This document shows positions 37,353 through 45,568 of a stretch of DNA of 64,000 bases, in pieces. Each line of letters begins with the position of its first letter. Position 1 is the stretch's first letter. Location of the stretch: the NCBI RefSeq assembly GCF_019468465.1, contig NZ_CP080519.1, positions 6,007,001 to 6,071,000 on the forward strand, given 5' to 3'. Under the pieces are notes generated by a model. That model was not told the DNA's origin and did no database searches. It was given only the letters and a program-made list of their open reading frames with translations. The position numbers and the translations under genes were made by a program. This DNA is from Amycolatopsis sp. DSM 110486. Its GTDB lineage: Bacteria > Actinomycetota > Actinomycetes > Mycobacteriales > Pseudonocardiaceae.

Positions 37353-39554
37353 TCACACGCGGGCGGGCTCGCGCTCGTCGTCACCGCGGCTGCCGCGGGA
37401 GTCGGACGCTTCGAGCGCCTTGGCCAGGCCCTCACCCTCCACGTCGACGTTCGGCAGCACCTTGTGCAGACCGCGCGGCAGCCACCAGGCGTGGCGCCCG
37501 AGCAGCGACATCACGGCCGGCACGATCGTCATCCGGATCACGAACGCGTCCACCAACACGCCGAACGCGAGCGCGAAGCCGATCGACTGGATCAGTGTCG
37601 ACTCCGCCAGCACGAAGCCCGCGAACACGCTGATCATGATCAGGGCCGCGGCCGTGACCACGCGCGATCCATGGCGGAAGCCGGTGACCATGGCCTCCTG
37701 CGGGTCGGCGCCGTGCACGTGCTCCTCGCGCATCCGCGTCACCAGGAACACCTGGTAGTCCATCGCGAGTCCGAAGAGGACACCGATGAGCAGGATCGGC
37801 AGCATGCTCATGATCGGCCCGGTCGACGCGACGCCGAGCAGGTCGGTCAGCCAGCCCCACTGGAACACCGCGACCACGGCGCCGAACGTCGCGACCACCG
37901 AGCCGAGGAAGCCGAGCGTCGCCTTCAGCGGCACGACGATCGAGCGGAACACCAGCATCAGCAGGATGAACGCGAGCCCGACGATCAGCGCCAGGTAGGG
38001 GATCATCGCGTCGGACAGCTTCTCGGACACGTCGATGTTCGCGGCCGTCTGGCCGGTCACGGCGAGGCTCGCGCCGGTGGTCTCGTGCAGCGCCTCGGAC
38101 TGCGAGCGGATCGCCGCCACCAGGTCCTCGGTCTGCTTGCTGCTCGGCCCGCTCTTCGGGATCACGGTCAGCAGCGCCGTGTCCCCGTCGGCGTTCACGC
38201 GCGGCGGCGTCACCCCGGCCACGTCGGGCAGTGTGCTGATGCCCGCGACGGCCTGCTTCAGCGACTCGGGGTCGTGGTTCACGCCGGTGTCGACGACGAC
38301 GAGCAGCGGGCCGTTGGCGCCGGCACCGAAGCTCTCGCTCACGAGGTCGTAGGCCTTGCGCTGTGTGGAATCGGGCGCCGCGGTGCTGTCGTTGGGCAGG
38401 CCGAGCTGCATGCTCAGCGCCGGGATGGCGACCACGACGAGGCCGGCGAGCGCCGTGAGTAGCACGGGCCAGCGGTGCCGGGCGACGAACCGGGCCCAGC
38501 GCTCGCCGTGCGAAGCCTTGTCCGTCTTGCGGCGCAGGCGGATCCGGCCGCCCATGACCCGGGTACCGGCGAAACCGAGGATGGCCGGCAGCAGCGTGAG
38601 CGCGATGAGCACGGCGATCGCGACGGTCGCGGCCGCGGCGATGCCCATCTGGCCGAGGAACGGGATGCCGACCACGGTGAGCCCGGCCAGGGCGATGATC
38701 ACGGTGAGCCCGGCGAACACCACCGCGGACCCGGCCGTGCCCGCGGCTCGGCCCGCGGCCTCCTCGGGTTCTCGCCCGATGCTGAGCTCGTGCCGGTAGC
38801 GGGAGACGATGAACAACGCGTAGTCGATGCCCACGGCGAGCCCGATCATCAGGGCCAGCACCGGGGTGTTGGAGTTCAGCTCGAGCGAACCCGAGGCCAG
38901 CATGATGCCCGCCATGCCGATGCCGACACCGATCAGCGCGGTGAGCAACGGGATGCCGGCGGCCAGTAGCGATCCGAACGTGATGATCAGCACGACGGCC
39001 GCGACGGCCACGCCGAGGCCCTCGGTGGCGCCGGTCGCGGGCATCGCCTGCACCGCGTCGCCGCCGAACTCGACTTCGAAACCGCGCTGCTTGGCGCCGT
39101 TCGCGCTGTCGAGCAGCGCCTGGCGGTCGCTGTCCGTGAGCTCGAAGCCCTTGACCTGGTAACTCACCTGGGCGAGTGCCACACGGCCGTCCGGCGAGAT
39201 CGACTTCGCCTGGAACGGGTCGGCCACGCTCGAGACCTTCGGTGCCGTCTTGAGGCTCGCCACCGTCGACTCGACCGCGGCCTTGCCGGCGGCGTCGGTC
39301 ACGGTGTGGCCCTGCGGGGCCGCGATCACGACCCGCGCGGTCGCGCCACCGGCCGCGGCCTGCGGGAACTTCGCCTGGAGCTGGTCGATCGCCTGCTGTG
39401 ACTCGGTCCCGGGGATCGTCACCGAGTCCGAGAGCTGGCCGGACAGCGTGAGCGCGCCGATGCCGAGCGCCACGAGCACGGCCGCCCACACGGCCGAGAC
39501 GAGAGCGCGGCGCCGGAACGACAACCGGCCGAGCCGGTACAGAAATGTCGCCAC
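37353..39554 (-). CDS. MMPL/RND-family membrane transporter
   Basis: 733 residues from GTG 39554 with GGAGAAA seven bases upstream; the open frame to 39698 runs through the operator array and is not coding. About 11-12 TM helices in two RND repeats, each with a large extracytoplasmic loop. MMPL signatures GLAVGIDYALFIVSRYRHEL and FGLAMDYQVFLVTRMREEH are both present (the paired Asp-Tyr proton relay). Likely exports a lipid or hydrophobic compound. Divergent TetR and five operators indicate ligand-induced control. Confidence 0.92.
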   Translation of the reverse strand: MATFLYRLGRLSFRRRALVSAVWAAVLVALGIGALTLSGQLSDSVTIPGTESQQAIDQLQAKFPQAAAGGATARVVIAAPQGHTVTDAAGKAAVESTVASLKTAPKVSSVADPFQAKSISPDGRVALAQVSYQVKGFELTDSDRQALLDSANGAKQRGFEVEFGGDAVQAMPATGATEGLGVAVAAVVLIITFGSLLAAGIPLLTALIGVGIGMAGIMLASGSLELNSNTPVLALMIGLAVGIDYALFIVSRYRHELSIGREPEEAAGRAAGTAGSAVVFAGLTVIIALAGLTVVGIPFLGQMGIAAAATVAIAVLIALTLLPAILGFAGTRVMGGRIRLRRKTDKASHGERWARFVARHRWPVLLTALAGLVVVAIPALSMQLGLPNDSTAAPDSTQRKAYDLVSESFGAGANGPLLVVVDTGVNHDPESLKQAVAGISTLPDVAGVTPPRVNADGDTALLTVIPKSGPSSKQTEDLVAAIRSQSEALHETTGASLAVTGQTAANIDVSEKLSDAMIPYLALIVGLAFILLMLVFRSIVVPLKATLGFLGSVVATFGAVVAVFQWGWLTDLLGVASTGPIMSMLPILLIGVLFGLAMDYQVFLVTRMREEHVHGADPQEAMVTGFRHGSRVVTAAALIMISVFAGFVLAESTLIQSIGFALAFGVLVDAFVIRMTIVPAVMSLLGRHAWWLPRGLHKVLPNVDVEGEGLAKALEASDSRGSRGDDEREPARV

Positions 39555-39613
39555 GAGTGTTTCTCCGTTTCGCCCGGATAGGGCCTTCGTCACACGAACC
39601 AGTGATTCCGAAG

Positions 39614-39723
39614 CTAGCCGATCGGCAAGGAGGCTGCCAAGCCGATCGGCAAGTATGTGACTAGCCGCACGGCTAGGAGTTTGCTTGTCGATCGGCAAGT
39701 ATCTCGGTTTGCCGATCGACTAG
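39614..39723. promoter_or_regulatory. Array of five 16-bp TetR-type operators
   Basis: Five palindromes of consensus CTWGCCGATCGGCWAG lie at 39614-39629, 39638-39653, 39661-39676, 39684-39699 and 39708-39723. Centres are 24, 23, 23 and 24 bases apart, a little over two helical turns. The first two and the fourth are the best preserved; the third reads CTAGCCGCACGGCTAG. They fill the gap between the MMPL exporter and the TetR gene, so cooperative binding along one DNA face is likely. Confidence 0.8.
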
Positions 39724-39737
39724 CTGTCACGTACGCT
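39709..39737 (+). promoter_or_regulatory. Promoter of the tetR-like gene, overlapped by operator 5
   Basis: TTGCCG (39709-39714) and TACGCT (39732-39737) are separated by 17 bases. The -35 lies inside the fifth operator, so the regulator should repress itself. Confidence 0.6.
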
Positions 39738-39761
39738 TCCTGGGCTTGACGAGGAGGAACG

Positions 39762-40337
39762 ATGACTACCGCCGCCCCGGCAGAGGACACTCGGACGCGG
39801 CTGCTCGGCACCGCGCTGCGGCTGTTCGCCGAACACGGCGTGGAGGGCACGTCGCTGCAGATGATCGCCGACGCGCTCGGGGTGACCAAGGCGGCCGTGT
39901 ACTACCACTTCAAGACCAAGGCGGAGATCACCGAAGCCGTCGCGGCGCCCGCCATCCGCGAGCTCGACCACATCGTGTCGGAGGCCGCGAAGCAGCGCCG
40001 CCGCGGCACGCAGGTCGACTACCTGCTCGAGGGCTTCGTGGATCTGGTGGTGCGCCACCGCGTGCTCGTCGCGCTGTTCTCCAGTGACCCGGGCATCAAC
40101 CGCGCGATCGAGAACTCGACGCGCGGGATGGAGGGCTTCAAGAACGCCCTCATCGAAATCCTGGCCGGGCCCGAGCCCGACATCTCCTCACGGGTGGCGG
40201 CGCTGGTCACGCTCACCGGCCTCGCCATGACGGGCGGCTCGCCGGACATCGCTCAGCTCGACGACGAAAGCTTGCGCCGCGAGCTCGTCGACGCCGGCCG
40301 CCGGCTGCTCGGCCGGCCCCGCCGGCACCACGACTAG
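39762..40337 (+). CDS. TetR-family repressor, likely controlling the MMPL exporter
   Basis: 191 residues, ATG 39762 after GAGGAGGA. N-terminal HTH (residues ~10-58): TRTRLLGTALRLFAEHGVEG, then LGVTKAAVYYHFKTKAEI, the canonical TetR signature. The C-terminal ligand domain (~60-190) is helical and has no recognised effector. Genomic context (divergent exporter, five operators, own promoter covered) argues for repression relieved by the exporter substrate. Its stop overlaps the convergent kptA stop by four bases. Confidence 0.93.
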   Translation: MTTAAPAEDTRTRLLGTALRLFAEHGVEGTSLQMIADALGVTKAAVYYHFKTKAEITEAVAAPAIRELDHIVSEAAKQRRRGTQVDYLLEGFVDLVVRHRVLVALFSSDPGINRAIENSTRGMEGFKNALIEILAGPEPDISSRVAALVTLTGLAMTGGSPDIAQLDDESLRRELVDAGRRLLGRPRRHHD

Positions 40338-40879
40338 TTCTCGGTCAGGTACTCCGGCGCGACGGCGGCGGTCAGCCACACGCCGTTCGCGCTGCGTTGG
40401 AACTCGTGTCCCGCGACGGCCATTTCGCCCGCGGCAACGCGAAGGACCACCGGACGACCGTGCCGGGCCCCGACCGCGAGCGCGGTTTCGACGGCGGCCG
40501 ACAGGTGCACGGCGTGGCGGCGCATCGGCCGCAGTCCTTCGGTGTAGATCGCGGGCAGGAAGCGCGTCGCGGTGCCGTGGTAGAGCGCCTCGGGCGGAGC
40601 GAGGCGCTCCAGACCCAGCTCGACGCTGACGCTGTGCCCCTGGTTCGCGCGGATCCTCGTTCCGCTCCCGTCGAAGGCGAAGCGCTGTTTGTTGTTGCGC
40701 TCCACCACTTCCGCCAGCTCGGCCCGGCTCACCCGCACGCCGTGGGCGCGCAGCGCCGCCAGCAGCTCGTCGACCCCGACCCAGCCGGCGGCATCGAGCG
40801 TGAGGCCGATCGACTCGGGTTCGTGGCGCAGGTGGTGGGAAAGCCGCTTCGAGACGCGGATCATGTGTTTCTCATCCAT
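40334..40879 (-). CDS. kptA: RNA 2'-phosphotransferase (KptA/Tpt1 family)
   Basis: 181 residues. Transfers an internal RNA 2'-phosphate to NAD+, giving ADP-ribose 1'',2''-cyclic phosphate. Family motifs with the Arg/His/Arg/Arg active-site residues: SKRLSHHLRHEP, then RIRANQGHS, LYHGTA and VHLSAA. Length normal for bacterial KptA. Bacteria lack the tRNA-splicing pathway that makes the eukaryotic substrate, so the cellular role is unclear; RNA repair or ADP-ribosylation are known suggestions. No RNA-repair partner is adjacent. Confidence 0.93.
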   Translation of the reverse strand: MDEKHMIRVSKRLSHHLRHEPESIGLTLDAAGWVGVDELLAALRAHGVRVSRAELAEVVERNNKQRFAFDGSGTRIRANQGHSVSVELGLERLAPPEALYHGTATRFLPAIYTEGLRPMRRHAVHLSAAVETALAVGARHGRPVVLRVAAGEMAVAGHEFQRSANGVWLTAAVAPEYLTEN

Positions 40880-40940
40880 AACGGCTCAAGTGACCCATAT
40901 CCGCGCCCGCGCCACAACGGAAATTCGGCCGCGGGGAAGC

Positions 40941-41402
40941 TCAGATGCCGCCCTCGGAGACCGGGCGCAGCTTGCTCGCGCCGGGGCCGAAGCGGGCCAG
41001 CTCGTCGTCGGCGTTGTACAGGCTGCAGCTGCGCAGCGAGAGGCAACCGCAGCCGACGCAGCCGGTGAGGCGGTCGCGCAGGCGCTGCAGGGCGTCGATG
41101 CGCGCGTCGAGCTCGTGCTGCCACTCGCGCGAGAGCCGCGCCCAGTCGGCTTTCGTGGGCGCGTGGTCGGCGGGCAGCGTGGCCAGCGCGCCGCTGATGT
41201 CCTCCAGCGAAAGGCCCACGCGCTGCGCGGCCCGGATGAAGGCGATGCGCCGCAGCACCGAACGCGGGTAGCGGCGCTGGTTGCCGGCCGAGCGCTCGGA
41301 CGTGATGAGCCCCTTGTCCTCGTAGAACCGCAGGGCCGTGTGCGGAACGCCGCTGCGTTCGGCGACCTGCCCGATGCTCAAGTGCTCCGCCAACCTCGTC
41401 AT
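40941..41402 (-). CDS. soxR: SoxR-type redox-sensing MerR-family regulator
   Basis: 153 residues. MerR HTH at the N-terminus (LSIGQVAERSGVPHTALRFY, then RRYPRSVLRRIAFI), a dimerising helix, and the [2Fe-2S] ligands in CVGCGCLSLRSC, exactly the C-x2-C-x-C-x5-C of SoxR. Actinobacterial SoxR responds to redox-active compounds. TAACCT (41409-41414, minus strand) lies six bases before ATG, so the transcript is likely leaderless. A SoxR-box-like dyad sits in the gap to the divergent transketolase gene, suggesting that as a direct target. Confidence 0.94.
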   Translation of the reverse strand: MTRLAEHLSIGQVAERSGVPHTALRFYEDKGLITSERSAGNQRRYPRSVLRRIAFIRAAQRVGLSLEDISGALATLPADHAPTKADWARLSREWQHELDARIDALQRLRDRLTGCVGCGCLSLRSCSLYNADDELARFGPGASKLRPVSEGGI

Positions 41403-41418
41403 TGGTCCAGGTTAGCGC

Positions 41419-41441
41419 TTGACCTAGACATTGGTCGAGGT
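41419..41441 (+). promoter_or_regulatory. SoxR-box-like dyad next to -35 TTGACC
   Basis: TTGACC (41419-41424) is followed by a 20-bp dyad ACCTAGAC-ATTG-GTCGAGGT (41422-41441), seven of eight pairs matching. The CCT-N12-AGG geometry equals the 18-bp SoxR box, placed just after the -35 as in MerR-type promoters firing rightward. The -10 is poor. A direct repeat ATTGGTC.AGGTT (41401 and 41430) overlaps it. Confidence 0.6.
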
Positions 41442-41455
41442 TGCACGGTGGGAAC

Positions 41456-42142
41456 ATGACCACCACAGCAACGGCATACGCGGATCTGCCCAGGCTGATC
41501 TCGCTGATGACCGGCGACGACAAGCACCAGGCCGCGGCGGAGTCCACAGTAGACGTTCTCTGGGTGCTCTACGACCGCGTGCTCGACATCTCGCCCGAAA
41601 ACTTCCACGACCCCGGCCGTGACCGGTTCCTGCTCTCCAAGGGACACGGACCGATGGCCTACTACGCCGTGCTCACCGTCAAGGGTTTCCTCGACGAGGC
41701 CGAGCTCGCCGACTGGTCCTCGGCCCGCTCACGGCTCGGCCACCACCCGGACCGCAAACGCGCGCCCGGCGTCGAGATCTCCAGCGGTTCGCTGGGCCAC
41801 GGCCTGCCGATCGCCCTCGGCACCGCGCTGGGCCTGCGGGCGCGCGGCTACGTCAGCCGCGTGGTGACCCTCGTCGGCGACGCCGAACTCGACGAAGGCA
41901 CCAACTCCGAAGCGATCGTCGTCGCCGCGCGCCTGGGCCTGGACAACCTGACCACCGTGGTCGTGGACAACCAGTCGTCCACGCACGGCTGGCCCGGCGG
42001 CATCGCGCGCCGGTTCGAGGTCGAGGGCTGGGCCACGCGCACCGTCTCCGGCCGCGACCACGAAGCGCTCTACGACGCGTTCACCACCGAACACCCGGGG
42101 CGCCCGCTCGCCGTGGTCGCCGTCGTCGAACCGAAGGGCTGA
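41456..42142 (+). CDS. Transketolase, N-terminal (thiamine diphosphate) subunit
   Basis: 228 residues from ATG 41456 after GGTGGGA. One half of a split transketolase: FLLSKGHGPMAYYAVL, SSGSLGHGLPIALGTALG and the ThDP motif region VTLVGDAELDEGTNSEA ending in VVDNQSS. The usual GDG is GDA and the final NN is NQ, so cofactor contacts differ slightly. Needs the C-terminal subunit encoded five bases downstream. Transfers two-carbon ketol units; the physiological substrates may differ from the pentose pathway. Divergent from soxR. Confidence 0.9.
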   Translation: MTTTATAYADLPRLISLMTGDDKHQAAAESTVDVLWVLYDRVLDISPENFHDPGRDRFLLSKGHGPMAYYAVLTVKGFLDEAELADWSSARSRLGHHPDRKRAPGVEISSGSLGHGLPIALGTALGLRARGYVSRVVTLVGDAELDEGTNSEAIVVAARLGLDNLTTVVVDNQSSTHGWPGGIARRFEVEGWATRTVSGRDHEALYDAFTTEHPGRPLAVVAVVEPKG

Positions 42143-42147
42143 CGAAC

Positions 42148-43047
42148 ATGCCGACCACTGTGAACATGCGCGAAACCTTCCTCGCCACCACCGAGGAGAT
42201 CGTGGACGCCGACCCGGATGTCGCAGTCGTGCTCGCCGACATCTCCGCCGCCCAGCTCGCCGGTGTGGCGCGGCGGCACCCGGACCGGGTGGTGAACGTC
42301 GGCATCCGCGAGCAGCTGCTCGTGAGCACGGGCGCCGGGTTCGCGCTGGCCGGCCTGCGCCCGATCATCCACACGTTCTCGTCGTTCCTCGTGGAGCGCG
42401 CGTTCGAGCAGATCAAGCTCGACCTGGTCCACCAGGACGCCGGCGCCGTGCTCGTGTCCTACGGCTCGTCCTACGACATGCCGGCCGAAGGACGCACGCA
42501 CCAGTCGCCGGGCGACGTCGCGCTGATCGACTCCCTGCCGTGCTGGTACGTCCACGTGCCCGGCCACCCCGACGAGGCCCGCCGCCTGCTGCTCGACTCC
42601 GTGCCCGGCGACAGCCGCGTGTACCTGCGGCTCTCGGCCGACCAGAACGCCGAACCGCACCTCGGCGTCGGGTTCCAGCGGGTGCGCAGCGGCAGCAACG
42701 GCGTCGTGCTCGCTGTGGGTCCGACGCTCGACCGGGTGCTCGCCGCGAGCGAAGGCCTCGACGTGACGGTGCTGTACGCGTCGACGATCCGCCCGTTCGA
42801 CGCCGCAGGGCTGCGTGCCGCCGTGGGGGACATCGCCGACATCGTGCTCGTGGAGCCGTACCTCAAGGGCACTTCTGCCTACCACGTGAGCGAAGCGCTG
42901 CGAGACGTTCCGCACCGCCTGCTGTCGCTCGGCACGCTGCGCGACACGGAGGTCCGCACCTACGGGAAGCGGGCCGACCACGACCTCGCGCACGGCCTCG
43001 ACGCGGGCTCGATCGCGTTGTCCCTCAAGGACTTCCTGCGACCGTGA
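42148..43047 (+). CDS. Transketolase, C-terminal (pyrimidine-binding) subunit
   Basis: 299 residues. The pyrimidine-binding domain contains VVNVGIREQLLVSTGAGFAL with the catalytic Glu that activates ThDP, then HTFSSFLVERAFEQIKLDL and the substrate-facing EGRTHQSPGDVALIDS. The transketolase C-terminal domain follows (~180-299). Pairs with the preceding subunit to form the active site at the interface. Ends at a strong convergent terminator. Confidence 0.92.
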   Translation: MPTTVNMRETFLATTEEIVDADPDVAVVLADISAAQLAGVARRHPDRVVNVGIREQLLVSTGAGFALAGLRPIIHTFSSFLVERAFEQIKLDLVHQDAGAVLVSYGSSYDMPAEGRTHQSPGDVALIDSLPCWYVHVPGHPDEARRLLLDSVPGDSRVYLRLSADQNAEPHLGVGFQRVRSGSNGVVLAVGPTLDRVLAASEGLDVTVLYASTIRPFDAAGLRAAVGDIADIVLVEPYLKGTSAYHVSEALRDVPHRLLSLGTLRDTEVRTYGKRADHDLAHGLDAGSIALSLKDFLRP

Positions 43048-43051
43048 GTCT

Positions 43052-43084
43052 CGGGTCGCCGGGGCTGGGGGTCCCGGCGACCCG
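43052..43084. terminator. Perfect 12-bp hairpin terminator between convergent genes
   Basis: CGGGTCGCCGGG (43052-43063) pairs perfectly with CCCGGCGACCCG (43073-43084) across a nine-base loop, between the transketolase stop and the convergent dehydrogenase stop. Likely terminates both; no long U-tract on either side. Confidence 0.7.
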
Positions 43085-43098
43085 TCCACTCCGGACGG

Positions 43099-44271
43099 TC
43101 AGCGGAACGCCGCGATGCCCGTCACCGACTGGCCCAGCGACAGCGCGTGCATCTCCTCGGTGCCCTCGTACGTCAGCACCGTCTCGAGGTTCGCCATGTG
43201 CCGCATCACCGGGTACTCCAGCGAAATCCCGTTGGCGCCCAGCATGGAGCGGGCGGTGCGGGCGACGTCGAGCGCCGAGCGGACGTTGGCCAGCTTGCCG
43301 AAGCTCACGTGGTTGTGGTGCAGCTCGCCGGCGTCCTTGAGCCGGCCGATGTGCAGCGCGACGAGCCCTGAGCGGTTGACCTCGACCAGCAGATCGGCCA
43401 GCTTGCGCTGCGTGAGCTGGAAGCTCGCCAGCGGCTTGCCGAACTGCTCGCGCGTGAGCGTGTAGTCCAGCGCCGTTTCGTAGCAGGCGCGGGCGGCGCC
43501 GACGACGCCGAACAGGATGCCGTAGCGCGCTTCGTTGAGGCAGGACAGCGGGCCGCGCAGGCCACGCACCTCCGGGAACGCCGCGGATTCCGGCAGCCGC
43601 ACGCCGTCGAGCACGAGCTCGGCCGTGAGCGACGCGCGCAGCGAAAGCTTGTGCTTCACCTCGTTGGCGGTGAAGCCCGGGGTCGACGTCGGGACCACGA
43701 AGCCGCGGATGCCCTCGTCGGTCTGCGCCCAGACCACGGCCACGTCGGCGACGGTGCCGTTGGTGATCCACATCTTCGTGCCGTTGAGCACCCAGTCGGA
43801 GCCGTCGCGCACCGCGCGGGTGCGCATGCTGCCCGGGTCGCTGCCGGCGTCGGGTTCGGTGAGGCCGAAGCAGCCCAGCGCCTCGCCGGCGGCCATCTTC
43901 GGTAGCCACTCCTGCCGATGTTCCTCGCTGCCCCAACGGTGGATCGCGAACATCGCGAGCGAGCCCTGCACGGAGACGAAGCTGCGCAGGCCGGAGTCGA
44001 CGGCCTCCAGCTCGCGGCACGCGATGCCGTAGGCCACCGCGCTCGTGCCGGCGCAGCCGTAGCCCTCCAGGTGCATGCCCAGCAGGCCGAGCTGCCCGAA
44101 GCCCTTGGCCAGGTCACGGGCGGGCAGCGAGCCCGACTCGTACCACTCGGCCACGTGGTCGAGGAGCTGGTCGCGGGCGTAGTCGCGGACCGCGTCCCGG
44201 ATGGCCCGATCCTCCTCGGCCAGTCCTGCGTCGAGATCGAGGAAGTCGTGTGGATCCGGGTTCTTGCTCAT
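43099..44271 (-). CDS. Acyl-CoA dehydrogenase, glutaryl-CoA dehydrogenase-like
   Basis: 390 residues, FAD enzyme. GCFGLTEPDAGSDPGSMRTRA and WVLNGTKMWITNG (FAD and substrate sites), ACYETALDYTLTREQFGKPL, and the end of the protein TYEGTEEMHALSLGQSVTGI carrying the catalytic Glu are in the order and form of glutaryl-CoA dehydrogenases, which decarboxylate glutaryl-CoA to crotonyl-CoA in lysine and tryptophan breakdown. The Glu-rich EEM replaces the more usual HDI, so another short-chain substrate is possible. Stand-alone. Confidence 0.9.
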   Translation of the reverse strand: MSKNPDPHDFLDLDAGLAEEDRAIRDAVRDYARDQLLDHVAEWYESGSLPARDLAKGFGQLGLLGMHLEGYGCAGTSAVAYGIACRELEAVDSGLRSFVSVQGSLAMFAIHRWGSEEHRQEWLPKMAAGEALGCFGLTEPDAGSDPGSMRTRAVRDGSDWVLNGTKMWITNGTVADVAVVWAQTDEGIRGFVVPTSTPGFTANEVKHKLSLRASLTAELVLDGVRLPESAAFPEVRGLRGPLSCLNEARYGILFGVVGAARACYETALDYTLTREQFGKPLASFQLTQRKLADLLVEVNRSGLVALHIGRLKDAGELHHNHVSFGKLANVRSALDVARTARSMLGANGISLEYPVMRHMANLETVLTYEGTEEMHALSLGQSVTGIAAFR

Positions 44272-44315
44272 CGGCTGCTCCTACTGGCTCGCGTCGACGC
44301 GGTGCGAGCAGGAAA

Positions 44316-44510
44316 TCACAGATGACCCCGGTTCCAGTGCGTGGGATTCATCACGTTCTCTTTGCGAGCGTCACGAGAACGACATGCCTCGACGTGTGCG
44401 CGGGAGGGTTGCGGAGGGATCACCAGCGTCGTGAACTGCGGAAACGGCACGCTGTTGATGTCGTCCCGCCACGCTTCGAACATCTGGCAGAGGAGGTCCG
44501 ACTCGGACAT
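44316..44510 (-). CDS. Small hypothetical protein with strong ribosome site
   Basis: 64 residues, MSESDLLCQMFEAWRDDINS at the start. The ATG is preceded by GGGAAGAGGAAG (about 44515-44526), a far better site than chance. Polar, one Cys near each end, no TM helix. It resembles the short leader-type ORFs found in Pseudonocardiaceae, but no function is known. Lies alone between gcdH-like and the divergent secreted-protein gene. Confidence 0.6.
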   Translation of the reverse strand: MSESDLLCQMFEAWRDDINSVPFPQFTTLVIPPQPSRAHVEACRSRDARKENVMNPTHWNRGHL

Positions 44511-44650
44511 GTCTTCCTCTTCCCTCGTCCGGGGGCGCCGGCGGCGCCTCAGCCGAACGGGTGAATACCCAGCGGGGCCTCCGGTGAAACGGGGTCGCGT
44601 GCAAAAATTCGCGGGCCGCCGCCAAGGTCACGTTCGCGAAGGAGCGAACC

Positions 44651-45535
44651 ATGCGTCTGTCGACGTCGGCGGCGAAAGCCCTCGTAATGTCCACCGCGGC
44701 TGTTCTGAGCTGCGCTTCCCTTGCCACGGCGAGCCCCGCCGCTTCCCTCGGCGGCTGGCGCCAGACCGGGAAGGTCTCCGTCGCCAACTCCGTCAGCGGC
44801 GAAGGCATCACCACGCTGCGGCTGCCGGGCCAGGCGCCGCAGACGGTCTACCGCAACGGCACCACGATCCCGCAGCCGCTGAAGGACGAGGGCTGGGGTC
44901 ACGTCGGCGACCCGGACTCCCTGCGCGGCTACACCTTCGACGTCTACCAGGACACCGTCACCAACCCGGCGGTGTCGAAGATGTACCTGGTCACCTCGCC
45001 GTCCGGGCAGACCACGGAGTTCGTGCACCCGCTCGCGGCCGACGAACCCGCGCCCAACGCCAACGCCCAGGTCGCCGTGAGCCCCGACGGCCAGTGGCTC
45101 GTCTCGGGCGCGCTCGGCGACGCGACGGAGCTGTTCGTCTCGCCCACGCCGTTCCTCAACCACCGCGCCCCGCGCGTGGCCGGCGACCTGCCGCTCGCGG
45201 CGCGGATCCGCCTCGACCACCCGATCCGGGCGGCCCAGGGCTGCGACTTCGTCTCGGCGACGCGCCTGCTGTGCGCGACGTCGGACTCCAACAACGACCT
45301 GTACCCGACGAGCTACCAGCTCCTGCAGGTCGACCTGCCCCACGCGCTCACCGGCCACGACGTCCGGGCGCACGTGAAGGAGCTCGGCCAGCTGCCGCTG
45401 TCGAGCACCTGCGCCGGCGCGTTCACCCCGGAAGGCGTGGACTACGACGCGCCGACGGGCACCCTGCGCGTGGAGGTCGTGCCGCCCGCGCCCTGCAACA
45501 CCGTGACGGACGTCTACTCCTTCCGCCGCGGCTGA
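44651..45535 (+). CDS. Secreted protein of unknown function
   Basis: 294 residues after AAGGAG six bases before ATG. Sec signal peptide (residues 1-30, MRLSTSAAKALVMSTAAVLS, cleavage near TASPAAS). The mature part has repeated short strands with turn motifs (AVSPDGQWLVSG, FVSATRLLCATSD) reminiscent of a beta-propeller; four cysteines (QGCDF, LLCAT, STCAG, APCNT) could pair. No catalytic motif recognised. Extracellular; followed 33 bases later by the hisH promoter. Confidence 0.8.
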   Translation: MRLSTSAAKALVMSTAAVLSCASLATASPAASLGGWRQTGKVSVANSVSGEGITTLRLPGQAPQTVYRNGTTIPQPLKDEGWGHVGDPDSLRGYTFDVYQDTVTNPAVSKMYLVTSPSGQTTEFVHPLAADEPAPNANAQVAVSPDGQWLVSGALGDATELFVSPTPFLNHRAPRVAGDLPLAARIRLDHPIRAAQGCDFVSATRLLCATSDSNNDLYPTSYQLLQVDLPHALTGHDVRAHVKELGQLPLSSTCAGAFTPEGVDYDAPTGTLRVEVVPPAPCNTVTDVYSFRRG

Positions 45536-45556
45536 CGTGCGCTCCCGCCCCGGGAC

Positions 45557-45562
45557 TAGGCT
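45557..45562 (+). promoter_or_regulatory. -10 element of leaderless hisH promoter
   Basis: TAGGCT lies six bases before the hisH GTG; no ribosome site is present. Confidence 0.55.
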
Positions 45563-45568
45563 TGCCGT

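Noticed and set aside
39555..39698. N-terminal extension of the MMPL exporter
   Set aside because: Passes through the operator array; the GTG at 39554 has a good ribosome site and begins at the family N-terminus.
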